Positions 21,871 through 33,950 of a stretch of DNA of 64,000 bases are shown piece by piece. The notes below the pieces were generated by a model. It was not told where the DNA came from. It searched no databases and was given only the letters and a program-made list of their open reading frames with translations. Location: assembly GCA_019009955.1 (NCBI GenBank), contig CM032233.1, positions 111,619,001 to 111,683,000 of the forward strand, in the 5' to 3' direction. The position numbers were made by a program, and so were the translations under genes. Each line of letters opens with the position of its first letter. Position 1 is the first letter of the stretch. This DNA is from Riptortus pedestris. Its lineage: Eukaryota; Arthropoda; Insecta; Hemiptera; Alydidae.

Positions 21871-22370
21871 TTACCCTCAATATTCAGCCTCTAATGATTT
21901 TCCGAGCAAAACCGGATACCTTAGCTAGTATGTATATATATGCAATGTCAATAACTTATTTCCTATAATGAAAATCTGTGAAAAAGTAAACGGATGGATT
22001 AAATGACTTCTTATGCTTAAATTTAGATACCCCAGAATTCTTTACAATAGGTTACTGTCCCTGACCACTCCGATCAAATCATCACTAAACTGGGCAATGA
22101 AACTTAAAGAACTACTAAGCACTCTATATTATTCGAAACTGCCCAGTACCATTAAATATAAACACCTCTTCCTACAATAGGCCGTTTCATATTTCAAATC
22201 AAGAGACATGGAGAATGTACCTACAGGCTCATATATAGTTCCATTTATAACAAAAACCAGTAGCTTCAAATCCCATGAAACTTAGCCACCAACACACCCC
22301 TTGCAATGCTAAGAAAGGATAAAAAAATCATTAATATGTGTGACCTCTAGAGGAGAATCACTTGATTGAC

Positions 22371-23210
22371 AAAAAAAAGTCTGTGACTCAGGAGCTACGT
22401 AAACTAAGTTTTCACGGGAAGGTTTACAACAGATAAATCTACATACTGCTAACACCACTGTGAATGTTAAAAGAATAAATATCAAAGATAATAAGAAATC
22501 ATTCAATCAATTTAAAAGTTAATAATATCTACAACGGAAAGCGTCTGAATTGGAAACAAACAGGGCAGCCATCTTCGCAGCGCTGAATAGATAGAATTAT
22601 TATGGAAAGATGAACAATTAATGAAATACATCTGAATATAACATATTAATTTTATTGAAAACTACTTAATTTAGTTAGTGGAGAAATTTGAAATGAATCA
22701 GAATAATTTCATAATCTCAATCATTCAGATTTTAGTAATGCAAGAACAAAAGAAGGGGGGTCAACAGAACGTATTTGTTTGTATCTCGTATAATAAAGCT
22801 TCGTTAAAACAATATTTGGTATTTAATCTTGTAATGAAGTGTTACATGATATAACAGCTTCTTATTTATATGACACTAGTAGGACTGGGGGTTTACTGGA
22901 AGCGGAAAACTATAAAATCCAAATATCTCGGTTAATACTCATTATACGGAAAATATGTATAGAACAATATATATAGTAAATTTAATTTTCAATAAGATTG
23001 TTCCTACACTATGTTTAGAACCGACGTATAGGTTACTATACTAGATATTTCGAATTTGCGAAATTCCTCCCCTCTAAACCCCCCCCCCCCTCCGCTGGTT
23101 CAATTTCAGCCGTTAATGAACTTGATCTTTCTTGTTATATAAAACGACTAAATATCAAGTTTGGTAACGATCAAACAATAATTGACGCTAGAGCCGTAAC
23201 AAACAAACAG

Positions 23211-23293
<83 letters not shown>

Positions 23294-23410
23294 TCATTTT
23301 CGTTATCTCCTAGGAAGGATCGATTGATGGACATTTGAAGAACAATTTCGAAAATTGCGCCATGAGTACGATCTCAATAGCTGATTTCCCTTAAGGGAAA
23401 TCTACTAAAA
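22371..23410 (-). mobile_element. Family H copy, longest full form
   Basis: 3' end at 22371-22420 (AGTCTGTGACTCAGGAGCTA), variable segment with AAACAGGGCAGCCATCTTCG, body, (CA)n then (TA)n core at 23211-23289, and 5' end at 23410. About 1.04 kb. Confidence 0.75.
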
Positions 23411-23663
23411 TATGCTCACTTGCATGAACCAGAGGATCATGATCATAGCATGTGGAGGTACAAATGATATATAATTCTCATTGTTATCTTCATACGTGGG
23501 CAAAAACAAGGCAATTCACAACACTGTCTCCTACCTTATCAACAACTCTCAGGATTTTGTAAATATAGTACCAATGTATTATATTATAGCCCCCTCCTTG
23601 TCTAAATTCTCACTCACAACATGTAAGTGAGGCAAGACTGAAGGGTAGTTTAAAGGTGTATAC

Positions 23664-23798
23664 TTTTAGCAGATTTTCCTTAAGGGAAATCAGCAATTGA
23701 GGTCGTACTCATGACGCGATTTTCGAAAAATTTCTTCAAATGTTCATCGATCCTACCCAGGAGATGACGAAAATGAGGTCCGTTCAAAATTATATATA
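23664..23798 (+). mobile_element. Family H copy split by family C: 5' part
   Basis: An intact 5' palindrome and 5' segment up to GAGGTCCGTTCAAAATTATA, where the (TA)n core normally starts. Family C begins instead. The remainder of the copy resumes at about 25440. Confidence 0.8.
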
Positions 23799-24680
23799 AA
23801 CTAGCTCAGATACCCGGCTTCGCCCGGGAATTCATTTGAGGCTGAATTGTAATGGTATTTTTTTGGGAAGGCTTTACTTTGCACAATATTTTGGCATTTA
23901 CCCTTCCCAGTGTTTAGGGTTAATACCCGTCGTTTCTGTGGATTTGTTAATAATAAAATTAATTTTTTATGTAAGACCACTGTTCTGAATATTGTCATAT
24001 TTCCCGTTCCCTGTACATTGTGCATAGATTTGAATTATTATTTTTAACAAATTTCTCTAAATAACAAAATAAACAACTTTTGTTATGTGCATATTTGCCG
24101 AAACCCCAATAGGAAATCACTATTTTTAATTTCAGGCCTCCCTTATAACCCCAACTCCTGCCCGTCCCTAGAAATAGTAATGTTTATTATAAGGAAGGCG
24201 TTAGTGCTAATACACATACTGAGTGTTTTATTTAGTTCGGTTGAGTCGTTTGTGCCAAATAAAATTGTTGACTCCCGCTATAATTTTTAGCGTATAACGC
24301 CTTTATACTTCCGAATACGGCAAAAATGCATATAACAAAAGTTACTCTAAATTACAAAATAAACAACTTTTGTCATGGGCATATTTGCTGAAAAAGCAAT
24401 AGGAAACGAAATATCGCTATTTTTAATTTCAGGCCTCCCTTATAACCCCCACTCCTGTTTGTCTTAGAGAATATTAATATAGCCTAAAGTCTAAGTTGGG
24501 CTAGTAGTAATATACATACTAAGTTTCATAAAATTCGGTTCAGCCGTTTATGCGTGAAAAGGTAACAAACAAACAAACATACACGAAAGAAACAAAATGC
24601 AGTTATGGTGTCTATGACATGTGAAACGAAAAGTTATCGTGAAATTTCGCGAAAAAAATCAATGTACAGACAGAGGTTAC

Positions 24681-24742
<62 letters not shown>

Positions 24743-25440
24743 TAGCCCAGATACCCGGCTTCGCCCGGGAATTCATTTGAGGCTGAATAGTGATAGTATT
24801 TTTTAGCAGGCTTTACATTGCACAATATTTTGACATTTACCCGTCCCAGTGTTTAGGATTGATACCCGTCGTTGCCGTGGATTTGCTAATAATAGAATAT
24901 TTGTTCGATAAGGCTTCACTGTCTTCGATATTTTTATATTTCTCGTCTCTTATACATGTAAATATGGTGAATTTTTATTTCAGGCCTCCCTTATAACCCC
25001 CCTCCCGTTCGAACCTCAAAATTTTAATATAACTTATAATTATGGAAGAATTAATGCTAATTGACATACCGAGCTTTGTTAAGTTCGGTTCAGCCGTTAG
25101 TGCCCAATAACATTGTTGGCTCCCGCTAAAGTTTTAACGTATAACTCATTTATACTTAGGTATACGGCAAAAGTGTATATAACAAAAGTTACTCTAAATA
25201 ACAAAATAAACAACTTTTGTTATGTGCATATTTGCCGAAAAAATTAATATAGCCTAAAGTCTAAGTTGGGTTAGTAGTAATATACATATCAAGTTTCATA
25301 AAATTCGGTTCAGCCGTTTATGCGTGAAAAGGTAACAAACAAACAAACAAACATACACGAAAGAAACAAAATGCAGATATGGTGTCTATGACATGTGAAA
25401 CGAAAAGTTATCGTGAAATTTCGCGAAAAAAATCAATATA
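23799..25440 (+). repeat. Family C array, two units
   Basis: Each unit begins ACTAGCTCAGATACCCGG (23799; ACTAGCCCAGATACCCGG at 24741) with the hairpin CCCGGCTTCGCCCGGG, contains ~300-bp subunits (AACAAAAGTTACTCTAAAT.., ATTTCAGGCCTCCCTTATAA), and ends with GGTTCAGCCGTTTATGCGTG, (CAAA)n and TTTCGCGAAAAAAATCAAT before a (TA)n tract (24690-24739 and near 25437). Family C has no coding frame. The AAATTCGGTTCAGCCGTT..AACAAAC tail is a style common in arthropod non-autonomous repeats, but I cannot name the class. Confidence 0.75.
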
Positions 25441-26362
25441 TATATATATTATTACATTTATATTTTTTATTGTCTGTTTAAACGCTCTATAGTGGTCGTA
25501 AATTTTATGTTTTTGATCGTTACAAAACTTCGATATTTAACCGTTTTGTGTAAAAAAGGGGGAAGGTTCAAGTTTCGATTGATGGCTGAAATCGGACTAG
25601 AGGGTGGGGGGAGGGTGGAGGGGGGGGGGGTTAGAGGGGGATTTTTTTTTTTTTTTTTTCGTTCGGAAAATTTTATTTGAAAATATTCAAAATATCTCCG
25701 TTATTATGCGTCGGATCTGAAAAACTGTATATAAACCATTATTATTTCATATTAAATTTACTATAAATAATGTTATATACTATTTATCTCTCTATCTTGA
25801 ATATTAACCGTAGATATTTGCATTTTTTATGAATGTATATGGGAACATTGTGGTGGAGGGGTATGTTCTCTATTTCGCGGTCGGTCGGTTCGAGTTGTTC
25901 CGGTGTCGGCGTGTGGTGGAGGTCAAAGTTCGTCTGTTTCGGGGGTTCGGCCGTTTTTCCGTTAACTGTATCGGGTCAGGTGGAAGCTTCTTTTAAACCT
26001 TACCATTTTCCGTTTACTAAACCTTAACACTTTAACAACCTTCGTTTACTTTGTGAGATTTATGCAAATACGTTCAAGTCATCCGCCCCCTCAATATTCA
26101 CCGCCCCCGCCACCCCCCCTTCTTTAGTTCTTGGAACTACTAAAATTTTGAGTTATTAAAATATTAATTTATTCTTACAAATTCAAAAAGAAGAAGCCGT
26201 TTTCAGTCGGGAATTAATTTATTTTAATTAACTGAAAGATTTCTCATTACCGTTTGTATTTAATCATGGTGGTATTGTGTTATCAGTATGCAGATTTCTC
26301 TATTGTTAAACTTCACATGGGAAATCTGCTTAGTTTACGCAGCCCCTGCGAGACGGACTTTT
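25441..26362 (+). mobile_element. Family H copy split by family C: 3' part
   Basis: It resumes at the body side of the (TA)n core (GTCTGTTTAAACGCTCTA..), runs through the conserved body, and carries a variable GC-rich module (about 25830-26000). It ends with GGGAAATCTGCTTAG, the ACGCAG/CTGCG hairpin and GACGGACTTTTA. Confidence 0.75.
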
Positions 26363-27127
26363 ACTTTCTAATGCTAACTAATGATAGCATTGAGTCAGCT
26401 TATGCTAGCCATAGGCTGCGGAGGAATGGCTATCTAACAACTCTAGCCTTGAGTGGAATTTTCTCCACTCATGCTTTTATTGGTATGAATGGAATTTTCT
26501 ACATGATGCCTTTATTGTTCGATGGTCTGATGCAGTTGGTAAGGTGAAACCATGCATGTATTTGTACCCTTCTTCATTCCCTTGATCGGCCCACTGTAAT
26601 CAGGATTAGCTGCTCACGGGAAAAATGACAAGGTGCAGCCTATTGATGCTACAACATTATATTATAGTAATGAACTTTTAAGATCCACGAGTGAAAATTA
26701 CTAGTTTGTTTTAACTCCTTTTCAAAACATAATTACTGTATTATAGTGTATCATATTCCCACCCCGTCCCAGAACTTCCCTAACAAAGCACAAGATGAAC
26801 CCATCAAAGATAATATATATATCTAGATGGTTTTGGAAGAAACGCGTCCAAATACAATCAATTTTCACGCCCTTAAATAAAAAAAAACTTATATGAAAAA
26901 TTAAAAAAAAAAAAATGTTTTTGAAAAAAAAAAGGATGTAACTGGTTTTGGACAACCAATACAGCCCTCATATTATTTAATATATTATTTAATTATTACT
27001 CCCAAAGATAACCTACAGATACAATTTAAAGGTTTAGAAAGATACTTTAACTGATACTGATTGTCTTGATATAAATGGAGTAGAATTGGCAAAGGAAATT
27101 TCAAGAGTATTTATGCTTTTTGGGGGG
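26363..27127. other. Stretch without recognised genes
   Basis: It includes an open stretch at 26363-26545 with some protein-like residues that I cannot assign, and A-rich low complexity near 26880-26935. Confidence 0.35.
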
Positions 27128-27583
27128 GGGGGGAACGAAAGCCTAAACAATGTACTCAGCTTAATTACAAAGATGAATATTGCGTTGCTGCGTTGTGCGG
27201 TCGTTGCGTGATTGCGTGGTGCGGGGTGGCCAAATCTTTATTGTTGTTGCTTTTAGAAATATTGCTAACTATGCCAAAAGCTGTGGCGATAGGGAAATAA
27301 AATCTTTAGATAAAATTAATTAGAAACTTCTTTCGATCAATAACACACTAAAACAACATCTTAAAGGTTTGGCCATTACGGCCGCAAATTGTAGCCTAGA
27401 AATTGCTGATTCGAGTAAATTTAAGAAAACTTGAGGACGGGTGTTTCCTGATGAAAAAGACATTAAGTTAGCCCCAGCTGTGTTTTAAGGCTGTGGTTTT
27501 TTTGGGGGTTTTTTTAAAAAAGGTCTTAATCTCCACTGTAACTGGTAACCCTGAAAATCGTTAAATTATACCCTAGCTAAAAA
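27128..27583. repeat. Arm 2 of an inverted duplication (with 21030-21372)
   Basis: Complement of arm 1, with insertions in homopolymers (poly-G at 27121-27133, GGTTTTTTTGGGGG at about 27500). It abuts the family H 3' end at 27584, as arm 1 abuts the one at 21029. Confidence 0.75.
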
Positions 27584-28462
27584 AAAATTTTCGTTACGCG
27601 CGACACGCGGGGAGCCTGCAGAAGTAAACTAACCAGATTTCCCTCCTGAAGTTTAACAATAGATACATCTACATAACACTCGTAACACAGCACTCACCCG
27701 TGATTATTAAGTGAATTAAATACAAACGGTTAATAAGAAATATTTCAGTAAATTTTAATAATTTATTCCAAGAAGGGAAAGCGACTGAACCTGAAAAATG
27801 TAAACAAACAGCGGTCTGCAAAGTGACTCTCCCTACCCACCCCCCCCGGAAAGAAAACCAATTTCTGAAAATATATCAGAATATAACATATTAAATTTTA
27901 TTGAAATCTATTTACTTTTACTAGTGCTTCCGTAATTAATTAAAGGTCAAGACAGATATTTTTTAAACTCAATCAACAATCAAATCTCAATCAATCAAAT
28001 TTTAGTAGTCCAAGAAATTAAGACAGGAGGGTAAACGAACATATTTGCATGTATCTCGTATAATAAAGGTCCTTTGAAAACAATATTTGATATTTAATCT
28101 TCGAATAAAGTGGTTTATTATATAACAGAGTATTGTTTATGTAACATGAGTAGAGAGTGAGGGTTTCTCAAGGCTAAAAACTGAAAAATGCCAATATCTC
28201 GGTTAATATTCATGATAGAGAATAAATCTATATAAAATACTCATAGTACATTTAATTTGCAATAAGATTGATCCCACACATTTTTCGATCCGACGTATAG
28301 TAACGGAGATATTTCGAATTTTCGAAAATCCCCCCTCTAAACCCCCACCCACTGGTCCGATTTCAGCCATTAACGAACTTGATCAGTCTTTTTACATAAA
28401 ACGTTTAAATATCGAGTTTGGTTACGATCAAACAAAAATTGCGACCGCTAGAGCGTTAACAG

Positions 28463-28528
<66 letters not shown>

Positions 28529-29138
28529 TCTAGCGGTCGCAATTTTTGTTTGATCGTTACGAAACTCGATATTTATCCGTTTTTTGTAAAAAGACAGATC
28601 AAGTTCGTTAATGGCTGAAATCGGACTAGAGTGAGGGGGGGATTTTCGAAAATTCGAAATATCTCCGTTATTATGCATCGGATCGAAAAATTGTATAGAA
28701 CCAATCTTATTGCAAATTAAATTTACTATAAATATTGTTATATACATTTATTCTCTATTTTGAATATTAACCGAGATATTTACATTTTTATGAAGTCTGT
28801 GGTCGGGTATAGTTCGGATTAGGTCGGCCATTTCCGTCGGCTCAGGTGGGAGGCTTCGTCTAACCTTACCTGTCGTTTCTAAACTTAGTTCTGTTCATCC
28901 GCCCCCCCCCTTCTTTAGTTCTTGGACTACTAAAATTTGAGTTATTAAAATATAAATTATTCTTACAATTCAGAAGCCGTTTCAGTTGGGAATTTATTTT
29001 AATTAACTGAAAGATTCCTCATTGCCGTTTGTATTTAATCACGGTGGTATTGTGTTACCAGTATGCAGATTTCTCTATTGTAAAACTTCACATGGGAAAT
29101 CTGCTTAGTTTAGGCAGCCCCTGCGTGACGGACTTTTT
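27584..29138. mobile_element. Family H fold-back: two 3' ends around a (TA)n core
   Basis: The left arm (27584-28468) is a minus copy from the 3' hairpin to GACCGCTAGAGCGTTAACAG. Then comes (TA)29 (28468-28526), then the right arm as a plus copy from CTCTAGCGGTCGCAATTTTT to the 3' hairpin end at 29138. Neither arm has a 5' terminus. The two variable segments differ: the left resembles the 17-kb copy, the right carries a GC-rich module (28796-28890). Confidence 0.85.
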
Positions 29139-29782
29139 ATAGCAAGGCTTCAATGTGTACAATTATACTTCCCGTCTCGGCCTATTATTTTTCTATAAGG
29201 GCCAGGTAACTGTAGGGGACTTACAGAATAGAAATTTGAATTAAAAAGAGAAAATGAAAATGAGTTCCTCTCTACTGTATGACACACCGTGAATAATTCA
29301 AATCATTATCATGGATAGCATTTATTATAATAAAATAATATCTATAATGCACATATTTTCTGTTAAACCCGCTCCGGGCACACATACTCCAGAAATAGTC
29401 GGTTGTAAGTAGACGTCAACATATAGGAGGAAATAAGTTACTATACACCAGTATTAAAGAGTTTGATTCCCCACAATTTCCGCTATCACTCCTTGTGTAA
29501 ATTCAGCATGACTTTGTTTAAAAATTACGTAATAAAAATTGAATAATGAAAATGCTCATATAGTTTTCATTTCCATTGGAAATAAATAACGTTATTTCCT
29601 ATTGAAAATAATTATTAATGTAGGAGGTGGGGGAGGTGGGATTCCGAGATTTATAGCCTCACCAATCCCTTATAGAACTAAACTAAATCCCTATAAGGTA
29701 ACGCTAATCAATTAAACATTAAAACTTGGTTACTTCTGCTATAGTTTTAGCTTATATCTCGTTTATATTACAAACATATATA
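29139..29782. other. Stretch without recognised genes
   Basis: AT-rich. The piece GTCGGTTGTAAGTAGACG (29399 on) and the surrounding block suggest an older repeat. No coding. Confidence 0.35.
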
Positions 29783-30295
29783 TACATTAATTCACTATCT
29801 TGAATATTAACCGAGATATGGGCATTTTTCAGTTTTCAGTCACCAGCAAACCGCCACTTCTACTCATGTTACATAAACAATACTCTGCTACATAATAAAT
29901 CACATTATTCCAAGTTTAAATACCAAAAACTGTAGTCAAGAGACCTTTATTATACGAGATACATGCAAATATGTCCTGGTGACCCCCCCCCCCCACGTCT
30001 TAAGGTTTTCGACTACTAAAATTTGATTGATAGGGATAACAATTATTCTGACTCATTATTAATTACAGTACTAGATATAGTAAATAGTTCTCAATAGAAT
30101 TAATATGTTATATTCTGATATATTTCAGTAATAGTTTTTCTTTAGGTTATTGAAATTGGATGGACCATTTCTTATTTCCGTTTGTATTTATTCACGGTGG
30201 TGTTGTGTTACCAGTATGTAGATTTATCTATTACTAAACTTCACGAGGGAAATCTGCTTAGTTTACGCAGCCCCTGCGTGACGGACTTTTTTTTT
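29783..30295 (+). mobile_element. Family H copy, 5'-truncated
   Basis: It starts within the body (CTATCTTGAATATTAACCG), runs through the long type of variable segment, and ends with a clean 3' hairpin and GACGGAC followed by a T run. The next family H piece starts directly after. Confidence 0.7.
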
Positions 30296-30476
30296 TAGTT
30301 TTCTGCCTTCAGTAAACCCCCACATGTCTTATTAACAACAAGCTTTTATATCATGAAGCACTTTATTTGAAGCCTAAATATTGTTCTCATTGAACGATTA
30401 CGTTTTGAGATAAATGAAAATACGTGACGCACATGGGAAATATGCTTAGTTAACGGAGCCTCTGCGTAACGGTCTT
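30296..30476 (+). repeat. Family H 3' fragment in tandem
   Basis: It contains TTTTCTGCCTTCAGTAAACC, ..GGGAAATATGCTTAGTTAAC, and a hairpin end with GCGTAACGGTCTTTT. It lies head to tail between two other family H pieces. Confidence 0.65.
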
Positions 30477-30483
30477 TTAAGTG

Positions 30484-30610
30484 TTTTAGCAGATTTCCCT
30501 CAAGGGAAATCAGCTATTGAGGTTGTACTCATAGCGGAATTTTCGAATTTTTTCTTCAACTGCCCATCGATCTTACCTAGGAGATGAGGAAAAATGAGGT
30601 CCATTCAAAA

Positions 30611-30668
<58 letters not shown>
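30484..30668 (+). mobile_element. Family H 5' part plus (TA)n, followed by family C
   Basis: TTTTAGCAGATTTCCCTCAA start, complete 5' segment to GAGGTCCATTCAAAAATG, then (TA)27. Family C starts at 30669. The continuing 3' half may be the copy at 33785-34715, after the family C block. Confidence 0.7.
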
Positions 30669-30670
<2 letters not shown>

Positions 30671-33290
30671 TAGCTCAGATACCCGGCTTCGCCCGGGAAT
30701 TCATTTGAGGCTGAATGGTGATGGTATTTTTTAGCAGGCTTTACATTGCACAATATTTTGACATTTACCCGTACCAGTGTTTAGGATTGATACCCGTCGT
30801 TGCCGTGGATTTACTAATAATAGAATTATTTGTTCGATAAGGCTTCACAGTCTTCGATATTTTTATATTTCCCGTCTCTTATGCATGTAAATATGGTGAA
30901 TTTTTATTTCAGGCCTCCCTTATAACCCCCCTCCCGTTCGAACCTAAAAATTTTAATATAACTTATAATCATGGAAGAATTAATGCTAATTGACATACCG
31001 AGTTTTGTTAAGTTCGGTTCAGCCGTTAGTGCCCGCTAAGGTTATAACGTATAACTCATTTATACTTAGGTATACAACAAAAGTGTATATAACAAAAGTT
31101 ACTCCAAATAACAAAATAAACAACTTTTGTTATGTTTATGTTTGCGGAAAAACCAATAGGAAACGAAATATCGCTATTTTTAATTTCAGGCTTCCCTTAT
31201 AACCCCCACTCCTACCCGTCCATAGAAATGTTGGTATGGCTTATTATAATGAAGGCTTCGCTGCTAATACACATACCGAGTTTTATTTAGTTCGGTTGAG
31301 TCTTTTTTGGCAAATAATATTGTTGACTCCCGCTATAATTTTTAGCGTATAACGCATTTAAACTTCGGTATACGACAAAAGTGCATATAACAAAAGTTAC
31401 TCTAAATAACAAAATAAACAACTTTTGTTATGTGCATTTTTGCCGAAAAAGCAATAGGAAACGAAATATCGCTATTTTTAATTTCAGGCTTCCCTTATAA
31501 CCCCCACTCCTGTTCGTCTCAGAGAAAATTAATATAGCCTAAAGTCTAAGTTGGGTTAGTAGTAATATACATACCAAGTTTCATAAAATTCGGTTCAGCC
31601 TTTTATGCGTGAAAAGGTAACAAACAAACAAAAAACAAACAAACAAACAAACATACACGAAAGAAGCAAAATGCAGATATGGTGACTATGATATGTGAAA
31701 CAAAAAGTTATCGTGAAATTTCGCGAAAAAAATCAATGTACAGACAGAGGTTACAATTTTATATATATACTAGCTAAGGTACCCGGCGATGCCCGGGAAA
31801 TTATTCTTAACTGACTAATGATGGTATGTTGATAGTAAGACTTCAAGGTGTACAATTACACTGCCCTCCATGACGTAATGATTTTCCGAAATAGCCAACC
31901 CTGAAGGGTAACTTTTGGGGATAAATAGAATAGAAATTTTAGTTTTGAAGGATAAATGAAAATATCTTCCTAATTTATCCTTCTACACTTTATGACTCAC
32001 CGTATTTCAATAATTTAAACCATAATCATGGGTAGCATTTATTACAATTAAATATCATCCATAATGAACTTATTTTCTTTCAAAAACCTACCCGACCTCA
32101 AATAGTTCAGGCAAAGTTTTGCACGTAAGATTATATTTGTAATAGTGAATCTCACTGGAAATTACTTCCAGCAATGCCAGACGGGAAATAAGTAAACTCA
32201 ATTAACTGGTAAAGCTCCCGTCATCTTCAGCTCCCGCATTAGACTTCTCGCTTTTCAGCCTCTTTTATAATCCCCACTCCCGTTTAACTAAAATTTTTAA
32301 TATAGCTTATAATCATGGAAGATTTAATGCTGATTGACATACCGAGTTTTGCTAAGTTCAGTTCAATCGTTAGTGTCCAACAAAATTGTTGGCTCCCGCT
32401 TTAGATTTTAGTGTATATCATGTTTATGCTTTTCTATACGACAAAAGTGAATATAAAAAAAGTTACTTTAAATAAAAAAATAAACAACTTTTATTATGTG
32501 CATATTTGCCGAAACCCCAATAGGAAGCGAAATATCACTATATTTAATTTCAGGCCTCCCTTATAACCCCCACTCCTGCCCGTCCCTAGAAATGTTAGTA
32601 TGGATTATTATAAGGAAGGCGTTAGTGCTAATTCACATACCGAGTTTAGTTTAGTTCGGTTGAGTTTTGTGTGCCAAATAAAATTGTTGACTTCCGCAGT
32701 AGGTTTTAACGTATAACCCATTTATACTTAGGTGTACGACAAATGTGTATATAACAACAGTTACTCTAAATAACAAAATAAACAACTTTTGTTATGAGCA
32801 TATTTGCTGAAAAAGCAATAGGAAACGAAATATCGCTATTTTTAATTTCAGGCCTCCCTTATAACCCCCACTCCTGCTCGTCCCTAGAAATGTTAGTATG
32901 GCTTATTATAAGGAAATCGTTAGTATTAATTCACATAGCGTGTTTAGTTTAGTTCGGTTGAGTCTTTTATGCCAAATAAAATTGTGGACTCCCGCTATAG
33001 TTTTTAGCGTATAACTCATTTATACTTCCGTATACGGCAAAAGTGCATATAACAAAAGTTACTTTAAATTACAAAATAAACAACTTTTGTTATGTGCATA
33101 TTTGCTGAAAAAGCAATAGGAAACGAAATATCGCTATTTTTAATTTCAGGCCTCCCTTATAACCCCCACTCCTGTTCGTCTCAGAGAAGATTAACATAGC
33201 CTAAAGTCTAAGTTGGGTTAGTACTAATATACATACCAAGTTTCATAAAATTCGGTTCAGCCGTTTATGCGTGAAAAGGTACACTTTTGT
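30669..33290 (+). repeat. Family C array with tandem ~300-bp subunits
   Basis: The first unit is 30669-31760 (ACTAGCTCAGATACCCGG start, (CAAA)n/TTTCGCG tail). The second starts at 31769 with the variant ACTAGCTAAGGTACCCGG. Within them a ~300-bp module repeats at least six times: AACAAAAGTTACT..AACAACTTTTGTTATG, CAATAGGAAACGAAATATCG, TTTCAGGCCTCCCTTATAAC, TTTAGTTCGGTTGAGT. Modules are 80-95 percent alike by eye. No coding. Confidence 0.8.
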
Positions 33291-33772
33291 CTTATACCTA
33301 AGTATAAATGAGTTATACTTTAAAAACTATTGCGGAAGTCAACAATTTTATTTGGCACAAAAAACTCAACCGAACTAAACCAAACTCGGTACGTGTATTA
33401 GCAGTGAGGCCTTCATTATAATAAGCCATACCAACATTTCTATGGACGGGCAGGAGTGGGGGTTATAAGGGAAGCCTGAAATTAAAAATAGCGATATTTC
33501 GTTTCCTATTGGTTTTTTCGCAAATATAAACATAACAAAAGTTGTTTATTTTGTTATTTGGAGTAACTTTTGTTATATACACTTTTGTCGTATACATAAG
33601 TATAAATGTTATACGTTAAATCTTTAGCGGGCACTAACGGCTGAACCGAACTTAACAAAACTCGGTATGTCAATTAGCATTAATTCTTCCATGATTATAA
33701 GTTATATTAAAATTTTTAGGTTCGAACGGGAGGGGGGTTAAAAGGGAGGTCTGAAATAAAAATACACCATAC
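33280..33772 (-). repeat. Family C in inverted orientation
   Basis: The complement of the same modules (AGTGGGGGTTATAAGGGAAG, AACGGCTGAACCGAACTTAA) starts exactly where the + array ends (GTGAAAAGGTACACTTTTGT). This forms a large hairpin-capable inverted repeat. Confidence 0.8.
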
Positions 33773-33784
33773 TTACATGTATAA

Positions 33785-33891
33785 GAGACGGGAAATCTGC
33801 TGTTGAGGTTTTACTCTGACGCGATTTTCTAAAATTTTCTACAACTCTCCATCGATCATACCCAAGAGCTGACGAAAATGAGCTCCTCTCA

Positions 33892-33950
<59 letters not shown>

